Source of the DNA: Hormiphora californensis
Taxonomy: Eukaryota > Ctenophora > Tentaculata > Cydippida > Pleurobrachiidae
Length of the DNA: 64,000 nt
Assembly: GCA_020137815.1 (NCBI GenBank)
Contig: CM035352.1
Coordinates: 8,176,416-8,240,415 of the forward strand
Direction of reading: 5' to 3'
A model generated the notes under the pieces. The model was not told where the DNA came from. It ran no database searches and saw only the letters and a program-made list of their open reading frames with translations. Position numbers and translations under genes: made by a program. This document shows positions 46,399 through 58,685 of this stretch, piece after piece. The stretch's first letter is position 1; each line of letters begins with the position of its first letter.

Positions 46399-47348
46399 CT
46401 ATGAGAGGGGGCGGGGTGCCGATTGGCTGGGGAATCACGTGATTATTTTGGCGTTGTTGTATTCTCTCTCCCCTGATAGTAGTCTTCCGTTATAAATTTG
46501 CCTCCGTAATTGCATGGCGTCCTATTGTTTCACACCCCGGGCATGGCCCCTTCCCTCGTCGCTGTGTTGATTTGACACTTTGCCCCTCGCCAATACCTGG
46601 AATCACGTGACTGCAGGGGATAGAATCGTAGCAGGAAACGATCACAACCCTCTCTCCCCTTAACAACAAAGCCGCGGGACGCACCCTCCTCCTCTATCTC
46701 AGATAGACAGGTCCATCCTTTTGTGTGAATGCACCTCATTAAACTATCATATTATTACCCTAGATCATAATATATTGGAAAATGGGACGGAAATGGGGGA
46801 ATTGGACGTTGACTTTTGGCCAAATATTGCACGACCAAATTCCCATATTTATTGCCATTTGCTCCTTGTCAGCATTAATGATGCAACTACTGGCCCGGCA
46901 CCATCATAACGCTGGGCTTTGAGGCCACAATTGTCACAAATGTAATTGGTAAACCGGATACCCCATAAATCCAGCTGCCTAAGAAACTAATTTTGAACTC
47001 ACTGACTCATTTCTCAGAAGTCACATTTTTGTGAATTTCTTCAGATTCAAATTAAGAAATATATGGTTTGAGTTGTTCCATGACTGGTTGGGGTTAATAT
47101 TGGGAAAGCATACCATTAAAAAATACACGACGTGTGATCTAAGATTGCCCCATCTTCTATACAGTGCATCGTGTGTCGGCAACCCTCAAAGCGGTGAAGT
47201 GGTTGAGGAAGGCATATAAAGGAAGAGGGTGCGAGGGAGAGGGGGGAGGAGAGAGAGCGAGCTGCGGCGAGGGGAGCGCGAGATAGTATAGCGCCTATCT
47301 ATAGCGATCTCTTCTCTCTCTCTCTCTCGCGCTATCTCTGCGAGCTCT

Positions 47349-47398
<50 letters not shown>

Positions 47399-49249
47399 TC
47401 ACACACTCGATCTTACAACATCCTTCCCTTTTTTCACGTATGTTTCTCACCTCAAGCTCAAGTCATGAAATTGCTGAGCACAAGTTTTGAACCCTTTTGA
47501 GGCCCTGTCATTCGGCGGCATGCTACTGCTATTGCCACTGGTATAGCAATTTTGTATCCAAGCCATCATGTTCGGGGGGGGGGGGGGGGGGGGGGGGTGA
47601 AATACGAATACGTGAGAAAACCGGAAATTGTTTCAATGGTAGGATGGTGGCAAATTGGCGGTCGGGACATGACAAATGAAAAAAGGTGACGACATATATT
47701 TGATTCTGTATCGAATTTGAGTGTCCAACATGCAGCAGGGGGAGCATGGAGAGAGCGACTTATGAGTTGCCGATGGTATAGTCATTTCAAACAGTTTCAC
47801 GTCCCCGCCCAGTGCAGCAGCAGCTATAGTTCTACAGCTCTACTCAATTATAGATGGGTGGTCGCGGCAAACTGGCGCTTCTATTTTACTGGAAATGTTG
47901 TATTAGGTTGAGTCGCTTGACACTGTTTCCGTGCTCCGCATGTATGAACAATTCAAGTATTGGGTGCCATTTGCATGATTTGGAGTTGAGTCGCCTGACA
48001 GTGTGACAATGTGTTCCGTAACAAAGTATCACGAACAAGGAGACAAAACAATCCGTTCCCAATCCCAACTGGATGGTTTTATTGGTTGCAATTACAACTT
48101 TACTTTTATAATCCAAATCGGGTATTTATTGGTTCAGTTTGCTGTTTAGTGTTTGGTCTGTCGGTAGTCGTTGTTGGTGGTCGGCTTGATATTCATATTG
48201 AAACTACATGGGACATGCTCATTGAACGCATGGTACTTCGCGATTACCAATATATTGTAATATAATATTATAAACCATACGAAGCTTCGTATGGTTTATA
48301 ATCAAAATAACGCGTGCCTCCCGGTATCTTTTTATACCTTTCATTGCTCTAGCTTCGAAGAGGTTAAAGTCTGACAGTCTCTACTCTATCCTCTGATGTA
48401 GAGTCTGAACTCTGTCCCTGACTAATCCCTCAGTCACTGACCCTTATAAAGACAGAGACGGAGAGATGGTAGGGAGAGACAGAAAGAGACAGATAAATCT
48501 CAAGATACAGAGACAGTGAGACAGGGTAAAGAGAGGGAAGCAGAGCGAAAGATTGGTCAGGGAGACAGTTCAGAGAGACAGAGACTTAACTACATAACTG
48601 TATATGCACAAACTCGTCCAGGGTGTCAGGGGCCAGGGGCGGCAGCCTCGGTCAGGGGTGTTGTGTCCGCTATCGTTTGTGTTATGAGTGTGATCGTGGT
48701 GAATGTTAGTGGCTGGTGACCAGTGGCGTACCTTGTCTCTGTCTGCTGTTTTGCTGTTCGGCTGTAGTAGTAGTCGTAATAGATACAAAGAGTTTGGGAG
48801 TTGTATCAAGTAATGTTTTAGACAAATGTACAAATAGCAATTCTCGATTCAATACGTTACAAATCACGAAGTCAGTAAACTGTATATAGATATGTGTGTG
48901 TTGTTTGTCTCTCAAATGACTGGTGTATTTATACTGCTCCGTCTCGTGCTGGGTTCACACTAATGACCTGATTGGTGACTACAGCTTCACCATCACGAGC
49001 GGTTAACTGTGATCATTTCGGCGAGTTATCTCTCTGAGCTATCGCCTCAAATGTTTACACAAATGTGATCATCGGACCCACAACTCCTGAGTCATAGCTG
49101 ACTTCTATCTCTAGGTTTCTACGTGACATGTTTGCACCGCACATGATAATTAACTAATCGATTAACTAATCGATTTAACTAATTGTTCCCGATGTTCGGT
49201 CACGGTCCGATGCAACCAATTTCAGCTAACTAAGATACGGTATGATCTT

Positions 49250-49415
49250 TTGATCCTACAGGGGGTATGGGGGGGGGGGGTGAAACCCCCCCATCGCAGG
49301 GTCCAGGGGCGCAGCCCCGGCGGGGGTGTAGGGGGCAGAGCCCTCGCAAGTAGGGTCCAGGGGCTGCAAACCCCGGTAGGGGTCAAGGGGGCAAAGCCCC
49401 CTGGAAAATGTTGGG
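49250..49415. repeat. GC-rich repeat with GGGGGCAAAGCCCCC motifs
   Basis: Several GGGTCCAGGGGC.GCA.CCCCGG modules, similar in style to the GGGGGCTTCGCCCCC block in CaMKII intron 1. Not resolved into an element with ends. Confidence 0.6.
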
Positions 49416-49499
49416 TTTTTGAGGGCAATTTTGTCAATTTGAGACAGTTTTAGACCCTAAAACGCAATTATCAAACTGTTCCATCAAGCTGATCGAGTA

Positions 49500-49745
49500 G
49501 GTCCTACGTAGGTCCTACGTCTATAATAGTACGTCTGATACGTGTCTTTACTACATCTTTACTACGTCTATAGTACGTCTATAGTACGTCTATAATACGC
49601 TTTTATCGTCGGTAAGGCGTCTTTACTACGTCTATAAGACGTCTATAGTACGTCTGGGTACGTCTTTAGTACGTCTTGACTACGTCTGTCGCTAGTACGT
49701 CTGTCGCTAGTACGTCTGTCGCTAATACGTCTATGGTACGTCTTC
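49500..49745. repeat. TACGTCT-based tandem repeat
   Basis: About 20 spaced copies of TACGTCT with linkers such as ATAG, ATAA and GTCGCTAG, giving variable periods of about 10-16 bp. Confidence 0.8.
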
Positions 49746-50087
49746 CGCTAATTGGTATTTGCCGAGAGAAAGGGGTAACCATGTGTAGAGTTAATCGCAA
49801 TGAGTCTCATACACATTGGGTTCGATGATCGATCGTTTGCCCCCGCTGTTGGGGAACTGGGGTCTGGGGTAGTGGCCGGGTAGGCAATAAGTAGCCAGCG
49901 GCCAGCCGTCAGCGAATCCTCATCAATCCAAGGAGTCCCGAGAAAGAGCGCATGTTTGGAACGCGTGCCGACATGTGAGTGGTAAACTGTGCGCGGCTCT
50001 TATAACGCGCAAATAAACTTTGCGCCAACTTTAGCGCCGCGCACTAAAATTGCAATGCCAAGGCCAGAAAAAACGTTAAAAGGCCAG

Positions 50088-50216
50088 CGTTAAAATCTGG
50101 GTTGAAAAGCGCTGCCTTATCCCGCGCTGCGCGTGGCGCAGAACAGCAACGTTTGCCAAAAATCTGGGTTGAAAAGCGCTGCCTTATCCCGCGCTGCGCG
50201 TGGCGCAGAACAGGGA
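50088..50216. repeat. 55-bp duplicated segment with AAATCTGGGTTGAAAAGCGC
   Basis: AAATCTGGGTTGAAAAGCGC through GTGGCGCAGAACAG occurs twice, about 67 bp apart. The linker CAGCAACGTTTGCCAAAAAT also appears at about 54700, so it is a dispersed repeat. Confidence 0.7.
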
Positions 50217-50869
50217 TAAGGAGGGAACACCGCGCATGTACAGGATCCTGTCCCAAGTCATTTTGACCATGTTCCGGAGGTCCTACAATCACCAAATGTT
50301 GGGAATTGGTAGCATTTGACATGAATTTGATGACTATCTTTTCAATTTTGGAAATCGATCACTTTTGCACGCGCAAATGTAGAGCCGCGCACACTATTTA
50401 ATATTGCTAACGCGCATGTGTTAAAGTGAGCCGCGCACCAATTTCAAATGATTCTGGGAAAAAAATCATTCGATTTCTACTGGTTCGACCCAAATCCAAT
50501 ATGGCCGACTCTCAGTTTGGGAAAACCCAAAGAAAATTGTTAAGTTGATTTGAATAGAGTACTTACTTCCTCCCGTGTTATGTAATTCATGAGGGCAAAG
50601 ACCTATAAATTGCCTTAGCTAATAAGGATATGCTCCAATCCGTTAATATTTAGCTTAATCAAGTTCTACGGTGAGTTTTAGGACAGATGCACCAACCGGG
50701 AGGTCATGTTACGCCAAGAAAGTGTGTCAGAGTTGTCACTGAGTCAATTTTCCGGCAGTATATTTCGTCTCTTGCGGTGGGAAGTCTTTGGAAGATGTCC
50801 CCAGAGGTCTGAGGTGCAGCTGCAAGGGATGTCGTGACGGGGAAGTGGGAACTCTCGGTGAGGGCCAAA

Positions 50870-52750
50870 CGAACCTTTCCCATCCGATCAATCCCCCTCT
50901 TTTCGCTAAAGAATGAGTTTCCCCAAAAAACCCTCCCCTTGCCAAAAAAAACTCAGGCCCCCCAACCCTCTAACTACCCCCCAAAACAAAAGAAAAAGAG
51001 AGGACTTTTTTTTTTAAACCCCCACCACCCCAAAAAAAGAAAAAAAATTTTCCATATTTTTTTCCGTATTAACCCCCCTTCATTTTCCCTTTTTCCTTCA
51101 TCTTCCTCGGAGTTAAAGTCAAAAATCCCCCCCGTTGATCCCCTGCTAAGTCGAGTAAAGGTAGTATCAATTTAGTCTCTCTCTTTTCTACTAACCCTTT
51201 TACCCCTCCCCGGATTCCCAATAGAACGGGTGGGAAAAATTTTGATTTAAATTTTGGTGATTTATCAAAATAAAAAGATTCATAGAATTTTATATAGGAA
51301 CCTGAAAAAAGTGAGGGGGCCCCCTTGGGCATCTCGGGGGAATGTTTTTTTCTAACACTCCCCCAAAAACCCCCTTCTTTTCCCTAAACCCCCCCCCCAA
51401 AAAATTCCCCTTTTAAAACCCCCCTAAAAAAAAAAATTAATCTTTCCCCTTTTTAAAAACCCCCCCCCTTTTTTTCCCCCCTTTCCCCCCCAAAAATTTT
51501 CCCCCGGGGGAAAACCAAAAACCCCAAAAAAAACCCAACCCCCCTCCCCTTCCCTTAAAAAACAAAAATTTCAAAAAGGGGAAAAGTCCCCTTCTCAAAA
51601 GCCCCCCCTTTTTAAACAAAAAAACCCCCCCCCCCCTTTCCCCACCCGGGTTTTAAAAAACCCCAACCCGCAACCCCCCCCCCCCAAAAAAACCCCCCCC
51701 CAAAAAACAGGGCCCCAAAAGGGGGAGCGCCGGGGGAACCACCAGCGGGGGAAAACGGGGGGAAAAAAACCCCCCCCCTTTTTCCCCCCTGGGCCATCTC
51801 TTTATTTTCTAATTGTTTATCCTTTCCTTTCAAATTCGGTAAAGGGGAAACCTTTCCCCAAAAGGGGTTTTTTTTTCTGAATTAATTTTAACCCTTTTTA
51901 CCAACATTTAGTAATAAAAGGAGGGGGGGAAAAGAAACAAACCCCCCCAGAAAAATACTTGCAAACTAAAGGAGGAGTTTCCCCATTTAAAAATTCTCCA
52001 AACCCGGTACCCCGCCCCTCAATTTCCCAAAAAGTCCCCCCGATTAGAAAAACCCCCGCCCACAATTTTTAAACATCAAAAGGTTGGGGGTTAAAGGGGG
52101 GAAAAAGGGAAAGGCCGGGGAGAGGAGGAAAAGAGGGGAAAGGGGGAAAAGGGGAAAGGGGAGAAGGAAGACGACCCAAGTAAAAAGGGGGGGGGTTTGG
52201 GGGAAAGGGTATAGTGGGAAAAGGGGGAAAGGAGGGGAGGGGGAAAGAGAAGAGGTGAGAGAGGAGAAGAAGGGGGGAGAGGGGAGAGAGGGAAGGGGGG
52301 AGAGGAGAGAGAGAGGGAAAAGGAGAGAGAGAGGGAGGAGAGGGAGAGGAGAAAGAGGGGAGGGGAGAGGGAGGAAGAGGAGGGAGGAGAGAGAGGGGGT
52401 GTGTGTGGGTGGGTGGGGGGGGTGTGTGGTGTGTGTGTGATAGAGAGGGGAGATCCCAGAAAAGAGGGGGGAGGGGTGAAAGGAATAAACTACTAGAGAA
52501 AAAAAGGGGGAGATTAAAGAAAAGAAGAAGGATCTAAAAAAATTAACAACTAGGGACGGGCCTCGGGGACAGGCAAAAAAAAAAACCAAACCCCCAAAAT
52601 CGTGGTAATCTTGGGGTTTTTGACTCCTATTACCCCCCTTATCAAACCCCCTTCCCTTTTTTTCATTTTCCCCACCCCCCCCATTTAAACCCCTTTTTTC
52701 ATTTTTCTCCTTGCCCCCCCCCATTTCCCCTTTCTTCCCCTGGTCCTGCA
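50870..52750. other. Homopolymer-rich block, probably unpolished sequence
   Basis: Text made of runs of A, C, G and T three to nine bases long, unlike any other part of the window. It begins and ends within a few tens of bases. Frames here encode only K, P, F and G runs. Best read as low-quality sequence or an extreme low-complexity locus. Confidence 0.65.
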
Positions 52751-52869
52751 TCATGCCCCGTCCTGTACTGAATCCATCTCCCCTTCTATCTCCGCCTCTG
52801 TCTCCCCCTCCTTCATTTCCTCATAACATATGTTTGTTCATAAGTCGTATACCCATGCATATTCCCTGT

Positions 52870-53340
52870 CTTCTCTCCCAAACGTCACGCTGTCTTCTCT
52901 CCCAAACATCACCCTTTCATCTCTCCCAAACCCTCTCCCTATGTTCTCTCCTAAACGTCACGCTGTCTTTTCTCCTAAACCCCACCCAGCACCTTATCTT
53001 ATCTCCCAAACCTCGCCCCATATTCTCTGCCAAGTGTTCTATTTGTCACTGTAATCTAAATAGTAAATACCTTGACAGTCTAGTAAGTAGTAGCTAGGGT
53101 ATTTTATGATCTTATTTCTCACCCTGTCTTTTCTCCCAAACCTCACCCTGTATTCTCTCCCAAACGTCCCCCAAACGTCACCCTGTCTTCTCTCCCAAAC
53201 GTCACCCTGTCTTCTCTCCCAAACGTCACCCTTTCTTCTCTCCCAAACGTCACCCTGTCTTCTCTCCCGAACCTCACCCTGTATTCTCTTCCGAACCCCA
53301 CCCAGCACCCATGTCTTCTCTCCCAAACCTCACCCTGTCT
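52870..53340. repeat. Minisatellite, about 24 bp unit
   Basis: Repeats of TCTTCTCTCCCAAACGTCAC plus CCTG, in two blocks separated by a unique stretch (53035-53120). The text around GTGTTCT.TTTGTCACTGT.ATCT occurs twice (53035 and 53352), so a larger unit was duplicated too. Confidence 0.85.
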
Positions 53341-53430
53341 TCTCTGCCGAGTGTTCTGTTTGTCACTGTTATCTGGATACCACAGTAGCTAGGGTAGTTT
53401 GTGATCTCATCTCTCTCCACCTCTCAGGTC

Positions 53431-53619
53431 CCTGGTCCCAGTTTAATGATTGGTTACGATCCGAAAGTGGGACAGATGCAGTTAAATGCCGCATTCGTAT
53501 CGGCATACATCGGGTTGTCGTCAAATAAATATATGAACAATAGTGCTGATACTACTGATAGACTTGGTGATATCCCGGTGATATTTTATTTATTTTATAA
53601 ATCTTTGCAGTGATATTTT
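53431..53619 (+). CDS. Candidate unplaced exon (uncertain)
   Basis: After an acceptor-like ACCTCTCAG a frame reads VPGPSLMIGYDPKVGQMQLN and then AAFVSAYIGLSSNKYMNNSA with ordinary codon variety. It stands out from the surrounding low-complexity sequence. No partner exon or family was recognised, so it may be chance. Confidence 0.25.
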
Positions 53620-53719
53620 ATTAATTTTATAAATCTTTGCGGGTTGAAGAGAATGCCACTTCCCAATTGCTCGCAGCAATTATTTGCTGGTACACGTACT
53701 AAATTCAGGGATAAGATTA

Positions 53720-54393
53720 TATATACCCTGCTAACTTAAATAATGCGCCAGTGGCGAGAAGTCCCACTAGCGCGCTCTCAGTAAACAGCCAGTCCAGCGG
53801 CAGATTATTTCCCACTGGCAGGTTATTTATTTTTAACTCCTACGTAACATTCAAAGTGTGTGTAAATGATCAGTTCTTACTAAAATACAGAGGGAACACT
53901 ATGTGCAATACTTACACACTACATTGGAGAGAAAGAAAGGACACATTCCGTCAATTACTCTCTCTTTATCTCCCCTTTTGTCTCACTATCTCTTTCTCTG
54001 TGTTATTTGTGACATGCCCCTTATCAGGCTATTTCTTTCACTCTCTTTCCTTAGCAACTGCTTAGTAACTGTTACCAAACAGTGTACACTCAATTGTGAC
54101 GTGTTTTTAACTATTTCTCAGTTCTCTTTGTGTGTTTTGATTAGTGTTCTCTCTCTTGTTGGTGTGTAATACTTGAAATAAACAACTAAAGCAGGGTATA
54201 TAACCCATAAACTCTGACCACTGGAACGTTATAGGTTTAAACCCCTCCGCCTCTCCCTCGGCTCCGCCTCGGGATCGTCGTCGTGATTTAAACCAGTTTA
54301 TCCGCCAGCGGCGGATAAACTCCAGCTAACTTCTCCCAGCGGCGCGCTGGGAGAAAGTTATCTGAAATAACGCGCCAGTGGCCAGAGTTTATG
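53720..54393. mobile_element. Two-hairpin repeat element, copy B (upstream of BCS1)
   Basis: Near-identical to copy A in reverse orientation. Module 1 is 53720-54202 and module 2 is 54206-54393, with stems GTTTATCCGC/GCGGATAAAC (54296-54320) and CTTCTCCCAGC/GCTGGGAGAAAG (about 54330-54357). About 0.7 kb upstream of the BCS1 start codon. Confidence 0.85.
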
Positions 54394-55126
54394 CCTCATG
54401 TACATCTCATGTGTTATTTTGTTGTATTGGCCACTAAAACCATTTTGTATCAGTTTATTTCCGGCATGGTGGGGGATTCAACCTGCCCCTCGTCTTTGAT
54501 TCAAGGCCAAAGATACATTGTTTAGGGATGTAATTGTCACAAAATGGGACTCTGTCTCAGTTCACGAACATGCTTTGCGTAGCGCGCGGAGTGGAAAAAT
54601 AGCCTTTGCGCACAGAGCAAAGTTTGTCAGCATCGGAATTTACACACACACACTTTGAACAGTGCGCGCTATAGACTACTGGCCCCTATCGGGGGCCAGC
54701 AACGTTTGCCAAAAATCTGGGTGTTTCGTGAGTGCTGACAAATGGTTTTTTAGGGTTGGGGCTAAAGTAGGGTTAGGGTTAGGGGTGGGGCTTGTGTTGG
54801 GGTTAGGCCTTGACATTTTCTACCAGATAAACTTTGAATTAGCCAAAGCGGTTGAGTGGTTTGGCGGTTAGAGCCCTTTTAGTGAATCAACTTTTTTGGC
54901 AGCACGCACCTGTAAACAGGCCACGAAACACCCAGATCGTAACGGCGCCCACGTTAAAATTTCGGTGTTGTTGTTTTAAGGTTAAATAGGGCCGACAATT
55001 GGTGTATGGAGTTCAATTTTTGTGCACTTGACAGGTCCCTTGAGGGTCTTTTTAACCTTGTTAATATTTCAAACGATTACCAAACCGATAAATTGTTCCC
55101 GAATCCAATTCTTGTAGGACACCATA

Positions 55127-58100
55127 ATGGATATTCCACCCGTCGATCTGCCCGAGGAGCCAGTCGTTACAGAAGAGAAAGGATACCTTCAGTCAGTTGC
55201 CACTAACCAGTTTTTCGCTGCCGGATGTGGTCTAGGGTTATTAGGTGGTGGTACGGCTGCCCTTAGGAAACTGACTGCTGTGGGATTATCCGTAGTTCGA
55301 CGCAGGTAAACACTTTCAAGATTCGTATACTGAATTATATACACATTTACTGGTTAGTGTAAGATATGCACTTAATATACCACTCAACGGTAAAAAATAC
55401 ACACAAAAAAGGTGCAAACGCTCTCACTTATCACTTTCTCAAGTGGATAGTGCTGTAGTAATATGATCTGTAATATGATCTGTTCAGAATGCTCGTGTCA
55501 GTAGAACTCAACTCAAGAGATCCCTCATACTATTGGTTTCTTGACTGGATGGGGAACAATATAAAACATACGCAGCATCTGAGTGTATCAACTGACTATC
55601 AGAAACACGATAATGGATCAGTGACTTCCAGTTTTGGGTTCCTGCCTAGCACAGGTTTGTTATGTTCTAACCCTCCTTTACATTTGCCGTCATGGAGTGC
55701 TAGGAGTAAGTGTCGAACAAGGCAAGCACAGGTTACAATGCGATGTTTTCAATTTCACCCCTTATCCGATCGTGTGTCTCTAGGTTCCCTCCCCTTCTCA
55801 GATTATGTGTCTCTAGGTTCCCTCCCCTTCTCAGATTATGTGTCTCTAGGTTCCCTCTCCTTCTCTCAGATTGTGTGTCTCTAGGTTCCCTCCCCTTCTC
55901 AGATTGTGTGTCTCTAGGTTCCCTCTCCTTCTCTCAGATTGTGTGTCTCTAGGTTCCCTCCCCTTCTCAGATTGTGTGTCTCTAGGTTCCCTCTCCTTCT
56001 CAGATTGTGTGTCTCTAGGTTCCCTCTCCTTCTCTCAGATTGTGTGTCTCTAGGTTCCCTCCCTCTTCTCAGATTGTGTGTCTCTAGGTTCCCTCCCTCT
56101 TCTCAGATTTTGTGTCTCTAGGTTCCCTCCCCTTCTCTCAGATTTTGTGTCTCTAGGTTCCCTCCCCTTATCCGATTGTGTGTCTCTAGGTTCCCTCTCC
56201 TTCTCAGATTGTGTGTCTCTAGGTTCCCTCTCCTTCTCTCAGATTGTGTGTCTCTAGGTTCCCTCTCCTTCTCTCAGATTTTGTGTCTCTAGGTTCCCTC
56301 CCCTTCTCAGATTGTGTGTCTCTAGGTTCCCTCTCCTTCTCTCAGATTTTGTGTCTCTAGGTTCCCTCCCCTTCTCAGATTGTGTGTCTCTAGGTTCCCT
56401 CTCCTTCTCAGATTGTGTGTCTCTAGGTTCCCTCCCCTTCTCAGATTGTGTGTCTCTAGGTTCCCTCCCCTTCTCAGATTGTGTGTCTCTAGGTTCCCTC
56501 TCCTTCTCAGATTGTGTGTCTCTAGGTTCCCTCCCTCTTCTCAGATTTTGTGTCTCTAGGTTCCCTCTCCCCTTCTCAGATTTTCTCTAGCTTCCATCCC
56601 TTTTCAGGACGTCACTACTTCAAGTTTAATGGAACCTATATGATGTGTGAACGGACGAGAGATACCAACACACTAGCCCGATCTGGTCAGATATGGGAAA
56701 GCGTTGTTATTACTATGGTCGGGTGGAAGAAGAGCATATTATTAGGTAATTAGGTATTGAAATTATGTTTTGCAATATATGGCGTGTACGTCTGAAAACT
56801 TTAAAGTTTATAATCATTGCCTGTTAGATTTGATGGAAGAGGCTAAGACGAGTGCTATACAGTCGATAGAAGGACGGACTATAGTCTACACTGCCATGGG
56901 TAGGTGTCTATTTGATCATCGTTATTAGGTTGGAATTTAGTTAAATTCATGATACATTAATCTTTGATACCTTAAATTCACACGATTTGTTATCCACTAA
57001 TTTCCACTTTTAGGCCACGAATGGAAACCATTTGGTAATCCGTTACGGCAACGACCCGTCAACAGTATATACCTGCCCAAGGAGGTCCGATCACGGGTTT
57101 TAGGAGATGTGAAGGAGTTCCTGTCGTCACAAGATTGGTTAGTGGTTTAGTGGTTGGTGAGAGCGGTTGGTGCTATTGCAGCCTTGTTAGTTATTGATTT
57201 AGTGGTTGAGAGGTGGTAACCGTACCTTCTCACTTTGTCTCTCACTTGTGGGACCCGGTGGAACAAGGCTAGCCATTATACCAACATGAATTGATCCTTC
57301 CTTCTCACCATAATACTAACCAGGCGTATCGATACACAGTGCTGATCCCTCCTTCCCCAAGGTATGTGGATCATGGTGTACCATACCGACGTGGTTATCT
57401 GTTTTATGGGGAACCGGGGTCAGGGAAAACCAGCTTTATACACGCTCTAGCAGGTATATGGTATATTGAATAACTAATTCTGAAACACCCAGAATGCTGT
57501 TATGTTCTAAAGAGATGCTCACACAATATCCGCTAATTGTTCGTCGATCCTTTGTTTGTCTACGTTTCTCCTCATATGTTACAAAAAACGGTAATATGGT
57601 AGTTCTGGGCTGAACATTTTCGACCGCTTTAAAGCGCTTTAAAGCGTTTGAGAAAGCGCTTTATAGCGCTATAAAGCGCTTTCTCAAACGCTTTAAAGCG
57701 CTTTAAAGCGGTCGAAAATGTTCAGCCCAGAACTACCATATTACCCAAAAAACACTCTTTTTTTCGTGAAAGCTGGGACTTGTTTGACAATGCAATGCTA
57801 CAATGTACGACATGATATTTCCAGGTGCTATCGGTTACAACATTTGTGTGGTTAACTTGTCAGAGAAAACGTGGACAGATGATCGGCTGGCTTACCTTTT
57901 TGCAAACTGTCCCAGCAGAAGGTAACCATCTTCTTGTGATAACAGTAATCGAGTGGTTGTGAGAGAGATATTAGCATTTTGGTCATAACTAACATATATT
58001 CTCCCAACAGTATTCTGCTGCTAGAAGATGTCGATGCTGCATTCATTGACCGTCAAGCTGATATCCCTCGAGGTTACACCAGAGCTGATGCTCACCTTCT

Positions 58101-58560
58101 CCTATCATACAGTGGGCTACTAAACGCTCTCGATGGGGTAGTTAGTAGTGACGCCCAGCTAGTGTTCATGACCACAAACCATAAACAGATGCTAGATCCA
58201 GCTCTAATAAGGCCCGGGAGAGTTGACGTACAGGTAAACAAGGGTTTGAAGTTACTTTTTTGAAGTTACTTGATAGATTACAATTAATATTTTTCACTTT
58301 TCAACAATTTCTACGAATATCAGGAATACTTTGGGAACGCCTGTACTGAGCAAGTTGATGCAATGCTCCGACACTTTTACCCGGATGTACCTGCTGAAAC
58401 AGCGGCCGAGTTTTCTGCTCTTATCCCGAGCAACACCATCAGTATGGCCGAGTTACAGGGCCATTTCCTGCTAAACAAGGACAATTTAGAGGGGTTGATC
58501 GGGAGTGTTCGGAGTCTTTATCTTCCGGGTGGGGTCGACAAGCAAAGACTTGAATCGTGA
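55127..58560 (+). CDS. BCS1L: BCS1-like mitochondrial AAA ATPase
   Basis: Nine exons: 55127-55305, 55488-55654, 56608-56745, 56828-56899, 57014-57137, 57362-57453, 57825-57921, 58011-58233, 58324-58560; 1,329 bp (442 residues), all in phase. The family translocates the folded Rieske iron-sulfur protein across the inner mitochondrial membrane during complex III assembly. Seen: a glycine-rich membrane segment near residues 27-45 ([18 protein letters not shown]), the BCS1 N domain ([47 protein letters not shown]), [17 protein letters not shown] (Walker A), [10 protein letters not shown] (Walker B), [23 protein letters not shown] (sensor 1 and Arg finger region). Walker A has GEPGSGKTS rather than the usual GPPGCGKSS. 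Intron 2 holds a minisatellite and intron 6 a perfect palindrome. A short N-terminal extension precedes the membrane segment. Confidence 0.95.
55771..56588. repeat. Minisatellite, 32-34 bp unit, BCS1 intron 2
   Basis: About 25 copies of TGTGTCTCTAGGTTCCCTCC followed by CCTTCTCAGATT with small length changes. It runs into the acceptor of exon 56608-56745, and each unit carries TCTCAG acceptor-like triplets on the sense strand. Confidence 0.9.
57590..57745. repeat. Perfect 156-bp palindrome in BCS1 intron 6
   Basis: GGTAATATGGTAGTTCTGGG reads back as its reverse complement at the right end with no spacer. The centre is TATAGCGCTATA, surrounded by repeated GCTTTAAAGC and AAAGCGCTTT modules. Both arms appear identical base for base. 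Confidence 0.9.
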
Positions 58561-58685
58561 AGTATTGTATAGACTATAGATATTAACTTATTACTTTTGT
58601 ACTGTTTTGACACACGTTTGGTGATAAATATCATGTTGAATTTCGACTATATCGAATACAGTTCAAGGTTCGAACAACATTTAAC

